A stretch of DNA of 64,000 bases from Thiobacillus sp. (GTDB taxonomy: Bacteria; Pseudomonadota; Gammaproteobacteria; Burkholderiales; Thiobacillaceae), in assembly GCF_030696885.1 (NCBI RefSeq), contig NZ_JAUYRI010000031.1, forward strand, positions 1 to 64,000. The letters are read 5' to 3'. Each line of letters starts with the position of its first letter. The stretch's first letter is position 1. Below, one piece after another: positions 28,908 to 39,645 of this stretch. Below the pieces are notes generated by a model, which was not told where the DNA came from, ran no database searches, and was given only the letters and a program-made list of their open reading frames with translations. Made by a program: the position numbers and the translations under genes.

Positions 28908-31900
28908 ATCAAAATCAAAACGTTCGGGTTTCCCTCAGGCAGGCGGAATGCCCTGCGTCGCGACCGCGACACCGAATTGCTGCGCTCGGAACTGTTCAGC
29001 ATCGAGCAGTTGAAGCGCCACGCCGTCACGCTGGCAGGCAAGCACCGGATCGACACCCACACCGGCCCCGATCGCCTGCTGCCACGGCTGGCGGACAACG
29101 AGCGCGTCCTGCTCGCCGCCTACGACGTCGTGACCGCCGCGGCCCTGCCGGGGCAGCGCATCGTGCCGGCCGAAGCCTGGCTGCTCGACAACTTCTACCT
29201 GATCGAACAGCAGATCGGGCTGGCGCGGCGACATCTGCCACGCGGCTACAGCCGGCAGCTGCCGCGACTGGCCGAGGGCCCCCTGGCCGGTTTCCCGCGC
29301 ATCTACGACCTGGCGCTCGAACTGATCTCCCACATGGACGGCCGCGTCGACAGCGACAACGCCACCCAGTTCATCGCCGCCTACCAGACCATCGAACCGC
29401 TGAAGCTGGGCGAATTGTGGGCCTTCCCCATCATGCTGCAGCTGGCGCTGCTGGAAAACCTGCGCCGCGTCGGCGTGCGCATTGCGCAGCGACGCGAGGA
29501 GCGAGATGCCGCCATCACCTGGGCGGACCGCATGCTCGCCGCGGCCGAAACCGATCCCAAGCAGCTGATCCACCTGCTGGCCGCCTTCGCCCATGCCGAC
29601 GTGCCGCTGACCGCCCCGTTCGTCGAAGAGTTCTACGACCGGCTGCAGGCGCAGGGGGCCGCCATGGCCTTCGTCCAGACCTGGGTCGAACAGAAGCTGC
29701 TCGAACAGGGCGTGACCGCAACCGAGTTGTCGGAGACGGCTGGGCGCGTTGCCGCGGCCAACCAGATTTCCATCGCCAACAGCATCGGCAGCCTGCGTTT
29801 TATCGGCGCGATGGACTGGAAGCAGTTCGTCGAATCGCTCAGCGTCGTCGAGCAGACCCTGCGCGAAGACCCGCTGGACAACTACGCCCAGCAGGATTTC
29901 GCCACCCGCGACCGCTACCGCCACGTGGTCGAGGACGTGGCGCGCCGCAGCACCGTGAGCGAATGGGCGGTGGCGCGCGAAGCCATCACCCTCGCGCAGA
30001 CCGCGGCCGCCCAACACGGACCGGAGGCGCGCAGCGCGCATGTCGGCTATTACCTGATCGATCACGGCCGCCCGCAGCTGGAACGTGCAGTCGCTTGCCG
30101 GCTGCCGTTGAAATCCCGCATCAGCCGCGCCGGTCGGCATCTGCGCCTGTTCGGCTATCTCGGCCCCATCGCGCTGCTCACCGCAGGCGTCGTCGCCGTC
30201 GTGCTGTCCGCGCTCGGTGGCGTCGACCTGCACGACCCGCGCGGGTGGCTGCTGGCACTGCCGCTGCTGATTGCCGCGTCCGCGCTGGCCGCCCCGCTGG
30301 TGAATCTGCTGGTCACGCTGGTGATGCCGCCGCGCGCGCTGCCGCGTCTGGATTTTTCGCATGGCATCCCGGACCGCCACCGCACCATGGTGATCGTCCC
30401 CACCTTGATGATCCGGCCCGAGGACGTCGACACCCTGCTCGAAGCGATGGAGATCCGCTATCTCGGCAACCGCGATCCCAACCTCTTCTTTGCGCTGCTG
30501 ACGGATTTTGCCGATGCGCCCGAGGAAACACTGCCGGGCGACGCCGCGCTGCTCGAGCATGCGCGCACCGCAGTCGAGGCGCTCAACGAAACCTACCGCG
30601 ACGACCGCCCCTGCATCTTCTATCTGTTTCACCGGCCGCGGCTGTGGAATCCCTTCGAACGCGTCTGGATGGGCTACGAGCGCAAGCGCGGCAAGCTGGA
30701 GCAGTTCAATGCCCGGTTGAGGGGCGAGGCGCAAACAGCGTTCTCCGACATCGTCGGCGATCCGTCGCTACTCGAATCCATCCAGTACGTCATCACGCTG
30801 GACACCGACACACAATTGCCGCGCGACGCGGCGCACACGCTGGTCGGCAACCTCGCGCATCCGCTCAACCGGCCGGTCTTTGACGCCGCCAAAGGCCGCA
30901 TCGTCGAAGGCTACGCGATCCTGCAGCCGCGCGCCTCGATCAGCCTGACCAGCGCCGGGCAGTCGCGCTTTACCCGGCTGTTCGCGGGCGACTCGGGGCT
31001 CGATCCCTACACGCGCGAAGTGTCGGACGTCTACCAGGACGTGTTCGGCGAAGGCTCCTTCGTCGGCAAGGGCATCTACGACGTCGACGCGTTTCGCCAG
31101 GCGGTCGACGGCCGCTTTCCGGATAACCTGATCCTCAGCCACGACCTGCTGGAAAGCGGCTATGCCCGTTCGGCCCTGGTGACCGACGTCGAACTGATCG
31201 AGGAACATCCGGCCAGCGTATCAAGCGAAGCCAGCCGCCGCCACCGCTGGATACGCGGCGACTGGCAGCTGGCCGGCTGGCTGCTGCCGTGGGTCCCGGG
31301 GCCGTCCCTGGGTGCGAAGACGAAGCGGCAGGCCAATCCACTGTCGGCACTGTCGTGGTGGAAACTGTTCGACAACCTGCGCCGCAGCCTGGTGGCGCCT
31401 GCGCTGCTGATCCTGCTGGCCGGCGGCTGGCTGCTGGGCCCGGGGCCCGCGTGGCTGTGGACCCTGCTGGTGGTGACGGTGGTGTTTCTGCCTTCTGTGC
31501 TGTCCAGCCTGATCGAGCTGGTGCGCAAGCCGGATGAACGCGACTGGCTGGTGCACCTGAATCTGACCGCAAAATCCGCCGGCCGCCCGCTGATGCTCGC
31601 ACTGCTGAACCTCGCCTTCCTGCCCTACGACACGCGGATCGCCCTCGGCGCAATCCTGCGCTCGGGCGTGCGCATGCTGTTCACGCGGCGCGGCCTGTTG
31701 CTGTGGCAGCTGCCCGCCTACGCGCGCCGCAACGCACGGCAATCGCTGGGCGATTTTTTCCGCGAAATGTGGACCGCGCCGCTGCTCGCGCTGGTGCTCG
31801 CGGTGGCGCTGGCCGCCACGCTGCCACTGTCCGCACCCGCGTGGCTCGCCGCAGCGCCGTTGCTCCTGTTGTGGCTGCTGTCGCCCGTTGCCGGCTGGTG

Positions 31901-34900
31901 GATCAGCCGCCCGCTGGCTGCGCCCGTCCCCGGCCTGAGCGCAGACCAGGAGGCCTTCCTGCGCAGCGCGGCCCGTCGCACCTGGCGCTACTTTGCCGAC
32001 TTCGTCGGCCCCGCGGACAACTGGCTGCCGCCCGACAACTTCCAGCAAAAACCGGCGCCGGCGATCGCCTCGCGCACCTCGCCCACCAACATCGGCATGT
32101 CGCTGCTGGCCGACCTGGCGGCGGTCGATTTCGGCTATCTCACGGTAGGCGAATGCCTGCAGCGCATCGACAACACGCTGGCCTCGATGGAGAAGCTGGA
32201 ACGCTACCGCGGCCATTTCTACAACTGGTACGACACCCGCACCCTGCAGCCGCTGCACCCGCAGTACGTGTCGTCGGTGGACAGCGGCAACCTGGCCGGC
32301 AGCCTGCTCACCCTGCAGGCGGGACTGGCCGAACTCAAGACCCAGCCGGTGCTGGCGGCGCTCGCCCTGCAGGGACTGCAGGACACGCTGACGGTGCTGG
32401 CCGAACAACTGCCCAGCGCCCCCGCGCCCGAGCTGGCGAAAAAAATCGCCCTGCTGCAGGACAGCCTCCACGGTCTGCTGCAGGACGGACCGCCGCAGAC
32501 GCCGGAAGCCGCCACCCGCGTACTCGAGAAAATCCAGCGCGTCGGCGGCACGCTGGCCGAAGCGGTGCCGACCGAAACCGGCATCGAAGACGAACTGTAT
32601 TACTGGGCGCGCGCCTTCGATCTGCAGGTGCGTGCGCTGCGCGACGAGCTGGCCACGCTGGTGCCGGGCGCCTGGAAGGGCAGCGCGATGCCGACCCGGT
32701 TCGAACTGGCCGGCGCCGGCACCCCCGCACAGGCGCAGATCGAGCGCATCGATGCGCTGATCCTGCGCTGCCGCGCGCTGGCGGCAATGGATTTCGAATT
32801 TCTCTACGATGCCGCATGCGGCCTGTTGACGATCGGCTACGACGTCGGCGAGCGGCGCCGCGATCCATCCTGCTACGACCTGCTGGCGTCGGAAGCGCGG
32901 CTGGCGAGCTTCCTGCTCATTGCGCAGGGACAGCTGCCGCAGAAGCACTGGTTTGCGCTCGGTCGCCTGCTCACCAGCCACGGCGGCGAGGTCAGCCTGA
33001 TCTCGTGGAGCGGCTCGATGTTCGAGTACCTGATGCCGCAGCTGATCATGCCGAGCTATCCCAACACCCTGCTGGAGCAGACCTCCAAGGCGGCGGTGGC
33101 GCGCCAGATCGAATACGGCCGGCAACGCGCGGTGCCCTGGGGCATTTCCGAGTCCGGCTACAACGCCACCGACGTCAACCAGGTCTACCAGTACCGGGCA
33201 TTCGGCGTGCCGGGCCTCGGCTTCAAGCGCGGGCTGGGTGACGATCTGGTGATCGCGCCCTACGCCAGCGCGCTGGCGCTGATGGTGATGCCGCGCGAAG
33301 CCTGCCGCAACCTGAAGACGCTGGCCGATCTGGGCTTTCTCGGCGCCTATGGCTTCTACGAGGCGATCGACTACACGCCCACCCGGGTGCCGCGCGGCAA
33401 GCCGCATGCCATCGTGCGGTCGTTCATGGTGCACCACCAGGGCATGAGCCTCTTGGCGTATGCGCATGTCCTGCTCGGCCAGCCGATGCAGCGCCGCTTC
33501 ATGTCCGACCCGCTGGCACGGGCGACCGAACTGCTGCTGCAGGAACGGGTGCCGAAGAAAGGTGCCACGCTGCACCCGCACGCGGCCGAAGTCAGCGCCG
33601 CCGCGCGCCCACCCAGCGCGGACGTCGGCTCGATCATGCGCGTGTTCACCGAGCCCAGCACCCAGCTGCCCGAAGTGCATCTGCTGTCGAACGGCCGCTA
33701 CCATGTGATGGCGACCCACGCCGGCGGCAGCACCAGCCGCTGGCGCGACCTCGCCATCACGCGCTGGCGCGAGGACGCCACCACCGACGGCTGGGGCACC
33801 TTCATCTATCTGCGCGACCGCGCCAGCGGCAAGTACTGGTCGACCGCGCATCAACCCACACTCCAGCGCGCCGACCACTACGAAGCGATCTTCGTGCAGG
33901 CGCGTGCCGAATACCGGCGGCGCGACCATGCGATCGAGGCGCACACCGAGATCAGCGTGTCGCCCGAGGACGATGTCGAGATCCGTCGCGTCACCCTCAC
34001 CAACCAGTCGTCACGCAGCCGCCGCATCGAGGTGACGAGCTACGCTGAAGTGGTGCTGGCGCCATTGAATGCCGACCTCGCGCACCGCGCCTTCAGCAAC
34101 CTGTTCGTGCAGACCGAAATCCTGCCCGAGCGTCAGGCGATCCTTTGCACCCGGCGTCCGCGCACGCCGGGCGAACAGGTGCCCTGGATGTTCCACCTGC
34201 TGGCCGCACCGGGTGCCAAGAGCGACGCGCCGAGCTTCGAGACCGACCGCGCCCGCTTCATCGGCCGCGGCCGCAGCGCGGCCAACCCGAAGGTGCTCGA
34301 GAGCCGCGACAGCCCGCCGCTCTCGAACACAGACGGTTCGGTGCTCGATCCCATCGTGGCGATCCGCCGCACCCTGACCCTGGCGCCCGACGAATCGGCG
34401 AGCGTGCAGATCATTTCCGGGATGGCCGACACGCGCGAAGCCGCGCTGGCGCTGGTGGAAAAATACTGCGACCGCCATTTCGTCGAGCGCGCGTTCGAGA
34501 TGGCCTGGTTCCAGAGCCAGGAGGTGCTGCGCCACCTCAACGCCACCGAAGCCGATGCGCAACTGTTCGGCCGCATGGCCAACTCCGTCGTCTTCGGCAA
34601 TGCCATGCGCCGCGCACCGTCCGGCGTCATCGCGCGCAACCAGCTGGGGCAGTCCGGGCTGTGGCGTTTCGCCATCTCGGGCGACCTGCCGATCGTGCTG
34701 CTGCACATCGGCGACCTCAACCGCATCGACCTGGTCAAGCAGGTGTTGCAGGCGCACGCCTACTGGCGCATGAAGGGGCTGGCCTCCGACCTGGTGATCG
34801 TCAACGAGGATTTCTCCGGCTACCGCGCGGTGCTGCATGACCTGATCATGGGCCTGATCAACGGCGGTCCCGAAGCGCACATGATCGACAAGCCGGGCGG

Positions 34901-37502
34901 CGTCTTCGTGCGCCGCGCCGAAGAACTGACCGAAGACGAACGCGTGCTGCTGCAGACCGTGGCCCGCATCGTGTTCAGCGACACCGCCGAAACCCTGATC
35001 GAGCAGGTGGATCGCCGCGTGTCGAGCGAACGGGCATCGGACCGCCTCGAACCCACGCTGCAGGCACTTGCCGAGCCGGTCTATCCGCTGCCGCAACGCG
35101 AGCGCATTTTCAGCAACGGGCTGGGCGGCTTCACGCCCGATGGCCACGAATACGTCATCACCCTCGAACCCGGCGAGAACACGCCGCTGCCCTGGGTCAA
35201 CGTCATCGCCAGCCCGCACATCGGCACGGTGGTAAGCGAAAGCGGCAGCGCCTACACCTGGGCGGAAAACGCGCACGAGTTCCGCCTCACCACCTGGCAC
35301 AACGATGCGCTCTCCGATGCCAGCGGCGAGGCGTTCTACATCCGCGACGAGGAAACCGGCGCGTTCTGGTCGCCGACACCGCTGCCCGCGCGCGGCAAAT
35401 CCGGTTATGTGTGCCGGCACGGTTTCGGCTACAGCGTGTTCGAGCATTACGAAGCCGGCATCTCATCCGAGCTTTATACCTACGTCGCCATGGACGCGCC
35501 GGTGAAGTTCGTCGTGGTCAAGCTGCGCAACACCTCGCAGCGCACGCGCAGCCTGTCGCTCACCGGCTACTGGGAGCTGGTGCTCGGCGAATGGCGGCAC
35601 GCCAACCAGATGCACATCGTCACCGAAACCGATCCGCCGAGCGGTGCGGTGTTCGCCCGCAATGCCTATGGCCGCGAGTACGCCGGCCGCGTGGTGTTTG
35701 CCCATGTCAGCGAACGCGAGCGTTCGGTGAGCGGCAACCGCACCGAGTTCATCGGCCGCAACGGCTCGCTGGCGCGTCCGGCGGCGATGCGCCGCAAGCG
35801 CCTGTCGGGCCGGACCGGCGCCGGCCTTGATCCGTGCGCCGCGATCCAGACCCGGATCGAGCTGGCCCCCGGTCAGGACCGTGAGATTGTGTTCGTCTTC
35901 GGCGCGGCCGCCCACGCCGACGAGGCGCGGCATTTCATCCAGCGCTTCGGCCGCCGTGCGGGCGCACGGCAGGCGCTGGAAGCGGTGTGGGAACACTGGA
36001 ACCGCACCCTCGGCGCGGTCAACGTGGACACGCCCGACCCCGCGCTCAACGTGCTGGCCAACGGCTGGCTGATCTATCAAACCCTGTCGTGCCGGCTGTG
36101 GGGACGCAGCGGCTATTACCAGTCCGGCGGCGCCTACGGCTTCCGCGACCAGCTGCAGGACACCATGGCGCTGATCCACGCGACGCCGTCGCTGGCACGC
36201 GATCAACTGATCCTGCATGCCGGGCGCCAGTTCCTCAAGGGCGACGTCCAGCACTGGTGGCATCCGCCCAACGGCCAGGGCGTACGCACCCATTTTTCCG
36301 ACGACTATCTGTGGCTGCCCTACGCCACCTGCCGCTATGTGCGTACGACCGGCGACACCGGGGTGCTCGACGAGTCCATCCATTTCCTGGAAGGCCGCGA
36401 GCTGTATGCGGAAGAAGAGGCCTACTACGACCAGCCGCAACGCTCGCCCGAAGCGGCCAGCCTGTACGAGCACTGCGTGCGTGCGCTGAAGCACGGCCTG
36501 CGCTTCGGCGCCCACCAGTTGCCGCTGATGGGCTGCGGCGACTGGAACGACGGCATGAACCTGGTTGGCAAGGACGGCCGCGGCGAAAGCGTGTGGCTGG
36601 CGTGGTTCCTGCTCGAAAACCTCGAGCTGTTTTCCGGCCTGGCGCGCGACCGCAATGATCAGGAGTTTGCCGAGCTGTGCAGCGCGCAGGCGGCCCGGCT
36701 GCGCAGCAACATCGAGGCCCAGGCCTGGGACGGCAACTGGTATCGGCGCGCCTGGTTCGACGACGGCACCCCGCTGGGCTCGGCCAGCAACGATGAATGC
36801 CAGATCGACTCGATCAGCCAGAGCTGGTCGGTCATCTCGAAAGGCGGCGACCCCCGGCGCGCGCAGCAGGCGATGGCGGCGGTCGACCAGCGCCTGGTGC
36901 GGCGCGACAAGCAGATCATCCAGCTGCTCGACCCGCCCTTCGACAAATCCGCGCTGGAGCCCGGCTACATCAAGGGCTACATCCCCGGCGTGCGCGAGAA
37001 CGGCGGCCAGTACACCCATGCCGCGATCTGGACCACGATGGCGTTTGCCATGATGGGTGACACCGAACGCGCCTGGGAATTCTTCGCCATGCTCAATCCG
37101 ATCCTGCACGGCGACACGCCGGAGACGATGCAACGCTACAAGGTCGAGCCCTACGTCATGTGCGCGGACATCTATGCGGTGGCGCCGCACACCGGCCGCG
37201 GTGGCTGGACCTGGTACACCGGCGCGGCGGGCTGGATGTACCGGCTGACCGTGGAAACCCTGCTTGGCCTGCAGCTCGAAGTCGACCATCTGCGCATCTC
37301 ACCGTGCATCCCGGCCGACTGGGATGCCTACAAAGTCCATTACCGCTATCGCGACACCGTCTACCACATCAGGATCCGTCGCGACGGCGAGCCCGCGGGG
37401 CAGGCGACCCGCGTGACGGTAGATGGTGTCGAACAGCACGACGCGCGCATCCCGCTGATCGACGACCGCCGGGAACACCACGCCGAGGTGATCCTGGGCT
37501 GA
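28908..37502 (+). CDS. Cyclic beta-1,2-glucan synthase-like protein (NdvB/ChvB type)
   Basis: The 2864-residue inner-membrane enzyme should polymerise glucose from UDP-glucose and cyclise the chain. Regions in order: a helical N-terminal domain; membrane helices near residues 413-475; a GT84/GT2-like glycosyltransferase domain (about 480-780) with the DTDTQLP aspartates near 630; more helices near 830-1005; a glycoamylase-like domain around 1050-1500 (YNWYDTRT and SSVDSGNLAG); then two GH94-type regions with a catalytic GDWNDG near 2544. The first in-frame ATG lies deep in the conserved sequence and homologous-looking sequence begins upstream. A perfect AAGGAG (28896-28901) precedes an ATC at 28908, reading (M)KIKTFGFPSGRR; TTG at 28977 is the alternative. 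Confidence 0.88.
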   Translation: MKIKTFGFPSGRRNALRRDRDTELLRSELFSIEQLKRHAVTLAGKHRIDTHTGPDRLLPRLADNERVLLAAYDVVTAAALPGQRIVPAEAWLLDNFYLIEQQIGLARRHLPRGYSRQLPRLAEGPLAGFPRIYDLALELISHMDGRVDSDNATQFIAAYQTIEPLKLGELWAFPIMLQLALLENLRRVGVRIAQRREERDAAITWADRMLAAAETDPKQLIHLLAAFAHADVPLTAPFVEEFYDRLQAQGAAMAFVQTWVEQKLLEQGVTATELSETAGRVAAANQISIANSIGSLRFIGAMDWKQFVESLSVVEQTLREDPLDNYAQQDFATRDRYRHVVEDVARRSTVSEWAVAREAITLAQTAAAQHGPEARSAHVGYYLIDHGRPQLERAVACRLPLKSRISRAGRHLRLFGYLGPIALLTAGVVAVVLSALGGVDLHDPRGWLLALPLLIAASALAAPLVNLLVTLVMPPRALPRLDFSHGIPDRHRTMVIVPTLMIRPEDVDTLLEAMEIRYLGNRDPNLFFALLTDFADAPEETLPGDAALLEHARTAVEALNETYRDDRPCIFYLFHRPRLWNPFERVWMGYERKRGKLEQFNARLRGEAQTAFSDIVGDPSLLESIQYVITLDTDTQLPRDAAHTLVGNLAHPLNRPVFDAAKGRIVEGYAILQPRASISLTSAGQSRFTRLFAGDSGLDPYTREVSDVYQDVFGEGSFVGKGIYDVDAFRQAVDGRFPDNLILSHDLLESGYARSALVTDVELIEEHPASVSSEASRRHRWIRGDWQLAGWLLPWVPGPSLGAKTKRQANPLSALSWWKLFDNLRRSLVAPALLILLAGGWLLGPGPAWLWTLLVVTVVFLPSVLSSLIELVRKPDERDWLVHLNLTAKSAGRPLMLALLNLAFLPYDTRIALGAILRSGVRMLFTRRGLLLWQLPAYARRNARQSLGDFFREMWTAPLLALVLAVALAATLPLSAPAWLAAAPLLLLWLLSPVAGWWISRPLAAPVPGLSADQEAFLRSAARRTWRYFADFVGPADNWLPPDNFQQKPAPAIASRTSPTNIGMSLLADLAAVDFGYLTVGECLQRIDNTLASMEKLERYRGHFYNWYDTRTLQPLHPQYVSSVDSGNLAGSLLTLQAGLAELKTQPVLAALALQGLQDTLTVLAEQLPSAPAPELAKKIALLQDSLHGLLQDGPPQTPEAATRVLEKIQRVGGTLAEAVPTETGIEDELYYWARAFDLQVRALRDELATLVPGAWKGSAMPTRFELAGAGTPAQAQIERIDALILRCRALAAMDFEFLYDAACGLLTIGYDVGERRRDPSCYDLLASEARLASFLLIAQGQLPQKHWFALGRLLTSHGGEVSLISWSGSMFEYLMPQLIMPSYPNTLLEQTSKAAVARQIEYGRQRAVPWGISESGYNATDVNQVYQYRAFGVPGLGFKRGLGDDLVIAPYASALALMVMPREACRNLKTLADLGFLGAYGFYEAIDYTPTRVPRGKPHAIVRSFMVHHQGMSLLAYAHVLLGQPMQRRFMSDPLARATELLLQERVPKKGATLHPHAAEVSAAARPPSADVGSIMRVFTEPSTQLPEVHLLSNGRYHVMATHAGGSTSRWRDLAITRWREDATTDGWGTFIYLRDRASGKYWSTAHQPTLQRADHYEAIFVQARAEYRRRDHAIEAHTEISVSPEDDVEIRRVTLTNQSSRSRRIEVTSYAEVVLAPLNADLAHRAFSNLFVQTEILPERQAILCTRRPRTPGEQVPWMFHLLAAPGAKSDAPSFETDRARFIGRGRSAANPKVLESRDSPPLSNTDGSVLDPIVAIRRTLTLAPDESASVQIISGMADTREAALALVEKYCDRHFVERAFEMAWFQSQEVLRHLNATEADAQLFGRMANSVVFGNAMRRAPSGVIARNQLGQSGLWRFAISGDLPIVLLHIGDLNRIDLVKQVLQAHAYWRMKGLASDLVIVNEDFSGYRAVLHDLIMGLINGGPEAHMIDKPGGVFVRRAEELTEDERVLLQTVARIVFSDTAETLIEQVDRRVSSERASDRLEPTLQALAEPVYPLPQRERIFSNGLGGFTPDGHEYVITLEPGENTPLPWVNVIASPHIGTVVSESGSAYTWAENAHEFRLTTWHNDALSDASGEAFYIRDEETGAFWSPTPLPARGKSGYVCRHGFGYSVFEHYEAGISSELYTYVAMDAPVKFVVVKLRNTSQRTRSLSLTGYWELVLGEWRHANQMHIVTETDPPSGAVFARNAYGREYAGRVVFAHVSERERSVSGNRTEFIGRNGSLARPAAMRRKRLSGRTGAGLDPCAAIQTRIELAPGQDREIVFVFGAAAHADEARHFIQRFGRRAGARQALEAVWEHWNRTLGAVNVDTPDPALNVLANGWLIYQTLSCRLWGRSGYYQSGGAYGFRDQLQDTMALIHATPSLARDQLILHAGRQFLKGDVQHWWHPPNGQGVRTHFSDDYLWLPYATCRYVRTTGDTGVLDESIHFLEGRELYAEEEAYYDQPQRSPEAASLYEHCVRALKHGLRFGAHQLPLMGCGDWNDGMNLVGKDGRGESVWLAWFLLENLELFSGLARDRNDQEFAELCSAQAARLRSNIEAQAWDGNWYRRAWFDDGTPLGSASNDECQIDSISQSWSVISKGGDPRRAQQAMAAVDQRLVRRDKQIIQLLDPPFDKSALEPGYIKGYIPGVRENGGQYTHAAIWTTMAFAMMGDTERAWEFFAMLNPILHGDTPETMQRYKVEPYVMCADIYAVAPHTGRGGWTWYTGAAGWMYRLTVETLLGLQLEVDHLRISPCIPADWDAYKVHYRYRDTVYHIRIRRDGEPAGQATRVTVDGVEQHDARIPLIDDRREHHAEVILG

Positions 37503-37562
37503 AGGGTCCGCCCGGCTGCAGGCGGCGGACTGAAGCCCGCATGGCGTCTGCCTCTGCGCCTA

Positions 37563-37578
37563 TGTGCGTGAACGCACA
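37563..37578. promoter_or_regulatory. Crp-like palindrome TGTGC-GTGAAC-GCACA, site B
   Basis: This is the best copy, a perfect 7-bp inverted repeat around GA with the 16-bp Crp-type layout. It lies 169 bases upstream of the ATG of the KaiC-like operon, in the gap after the glucan synthase gene. Confidence 0.55.
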
Positions 37579-37746
37579 GACCCTATGAGGCTGGCGAGGG
37601 ACAATTAATCAGATCTAAATGTCCGGCTTACTCGTCGGCGGCAAAGGGATGTACAGTGGGTGCCGGAAAACGTTTCTCCGCCTATCCAGGCGACCCACGG
37701 TGCAGAGACGAGGTCATCATGTCAGTCGGTTATTTATATTTTTCTT

Positions 37747-38166
37747 ATGATGGAAACCCCTGACCCGCAGCGGCACCAGATCATTGACCGCCTCATGGCG
37801 CAGCACCCCGAGGGGGCGGATACCGTGAGTGTGCTGTGGGAGAAGCTGGCGACCGAGGTCAGTTCGATCGTCGGTGCAGGCGGATTCGATTCACTCTACG
37901 AACGAAGCGTATTTCTCACCCAGTCAACCTTTCCCTGGCTTGCGGCCGGCGCGTCGTCAGCGCAGGCTGATCACCGGTTCACGTCATTGAAAACCAGTCT
38001 GGCGGCCCAGACGCCGACGCACGCCAGCGAAGCCAATCGCCTGCTGCTGGTCACTTTCACCGACATCATGGCCTCGCTGATTGGCGAGGCGCTGACGACC
38101 GGAATTTTACGTTCGGCCTGGGGCGATGCCGCAGCGGACAAGAACGGCGAGGAGCTGAAAAAATGA
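37747..38166 (+). CDS. Small helical partner encoded with a KaiC-like ATPase
   Basis: The 139-residue soluble protein is started at the MM pair at 37747 (a longer frame from 37660 has no support). It is mostly alpha-helical: HQIIDRLMAQHP, VSVLWEKLATEVSSIVG, FDSLYERSVFLTQSTFPWLA and RLLLVTFTDIMASLIGEALTTGILRSAWG. I do not know a named family, but it opens the operon and its stop overlaps the ATPase start by four bases (ATGA), so a direct partner role is the simplest reading. A Crp-like palindrome lies upstream. Confidence 0.75.
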   Translation: MMETPDPQRHQIIDRLMAQHPEGADTVSVLWEKLATEVSSIVGAGGFDSLYERSVFLTQSTFPWLAAGASSAQADHRFTSLKTSLAAQTPTHASEANRLLLVTFTDIMASLIGEALTTGILRSAWGDAAADKNGEELKK

Positions 38167-39617
38167 GTAGCAAGGTCACGATACGTCGCCTGCCTTCGGG
38201 AGTGCCCGGCCTGGACAACCTGCTGGGCGGCGGTCTGCCGGAGTTCTCGTTCAACCTGATTGCGGGCACGCCGGGAAGCGGGAAAACGACGCTCGCGCAC
38301 CAGATGATGTTCTCGCTGGCCACCCCGGAATACCGGGCGCTGTTCTTCACCGTGCTCGGCGAGCCCACCCTGAAAATGCTGCGCTACCAGCAGCAATTTG
38401 CGTTTTTCGATCACGACAAGATCAATCAGTCGATTCGCTTCGTCAACCTGGCGACCGAGCTGCTGGAGGGCGATTTCGACCGCGTCCTGGCGCGCATCGC
38501 CGCCGAGGTGAAAGACTTTGAACCCAGACTGGTGTTCGTCGACTCGTTTCGATCCGTCGTGCAGTCGGGCCGTCCCCAAGACGGGAATGTGTTCGATCTG
38601 CAGCACTTTGTGCAGCAGCTCGGCATGCAGATGACCAGCTGGCAGGCCACCACCTTCCTGATCGGTGAATACCTGGCGCCCGAATCCGAATCGAGTCCGG
38701 TCTTCACCGTGGCGGACGGCATCCTGTGGCTGTCGCAAAACCTGCATCGCAATTCCATGGTGCGCAAGATGCAGGTGGTCAAGATGCGTGGCCAGGCCCA
38801 GGCGCCCGGTTTGCATACCTTCCGTATCAGTGAGGCCGGCGTCCAGGTTTTTCCACGGGCGATCGTCCAGCCGCACGAGGCAGTCGGACCGGCTCCCGCG
38901 GGCGGCACGGAACGGGTTTCCATGGGGGTCGCGGGCCTGGACGAGATGCTGGGGGGCGGTTTGCCGGCCGGTTATTCGCTGCTCGCAGTCGGCCCCTCGG
39001 GTTCCGGGAAAACCATCCTGTCGACGGCATTTCTCGCCGAAGGGGCACGCTGCGGCGAGACTGGCGTGATCGCGGCGTTCGAAAAAAGTCCGAGCCAGCT
39101 GCTGAACAACAAGTTACATGCGCTGGTGAGTGCCGGGCAGGTGGGGGTGATCGACACGCGTTCGCTGGATTTGTCGATCGATGAAACCCTGCATGACCTG
39201 ATCGAGATGATCCATAGGATGCAGGCCAAGCGCGTCGTCATCGATTCGCTGTCGGGTTTCGAGCTGGCACTGGCGCCCGAGTTCAGCGAGGATTTTCGCG
39301 GTTCGCTGTACCGGATGGTGGCCGAACTGACCAGCATGGGCGTGACCATCCTGATGACCTCGGAACTGGAAGACCGCTACACCGATTTGCGTTTCAGTCC
39401 GTTTGGCAGCGCGTTTCTCGCCGATGCCATCCTGGTGCAGCGCTATGTCGAACTCGCGGGCCAGCTCAGGCGCGTCTTCTCGGTCGTCAAGGTGCGCGGC
39501 AGCGACCACAGCAAAGACATCCGGCTGTTCGACATCAACGACGAGGGCATCGTGATTGGCGAGTCCTTGTCCGAATACGACGGCATCATGACCGGTCATC
39601 CCAGGATCGGTTCCTAG
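38163..39617 (+). CDS. KaiC-like tandem RecA ATPase
   Basis: The 484-residue protein has two KaiC-type domains. The first has SGVPGLDNLLGGGLP and Walker A GTPGSGKTT near residue 36; the second has GVAGLDEMLGGGLP and GPSGSGKTI near residue 276. Walker B-like strands (RLVFVDSF and RVVIDSLSGFE) follow. The second domain has FEKS where circadian KaiC has a catalytic Glu pair, so one catalytic Glu is missing there. There is no KaiA or KaiB nearby. The gene overlaps its neighbours, with a GGDEF-EAL protein 28 bases downstream, suggesting signalling by ATPase cycling rather than a full clock. Confidence 0.88.
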   Translation: MSSKVTIRRLPSGVPGLDNLLGGGLPEFSFNLIAGTPGSGKTTLAHQMMFSLATPEYRALFFTVLGEPTLKMLRYQQQFAFFDHDKINQSIRFVNLATELLEGDFDRVLARIAAEVKDFEPRLVFVDSFRSVVQSGRPQDGNVFDLQHFVQQLGMQMTSWQATTFLIGEYLAPESESSPVFTVADGILWLSQNLHRNSMVRKMQVVKMRGQAQAPGLHTFRISEAGVQVFPRAIVQPHEAVGPAPAGGTERVSMGVAGLDEMLGGGLPAGYSLLAVGPSGSGKTILSTAFLAEGARCGETGVIAAFEKSPSQLLNNKLHALVSAGQVGVIDTRSLDLSIDETLHDLIEMIHRMQAKRVVIDSLSGFELALAPEFSEDFRGSLYRMVAELTSMGVTILMTSELEDRYTDLRFSPFGSAFLADAILVQRYVELAGQLRRVFSVVKVRGSDHSKDIRLFDINDEGIVIGESLSEYDGIMTGHPRIGS

Positions 39618-39645
39618 CGTGGACAGCCGCGTAAGGGAGGGGGCA

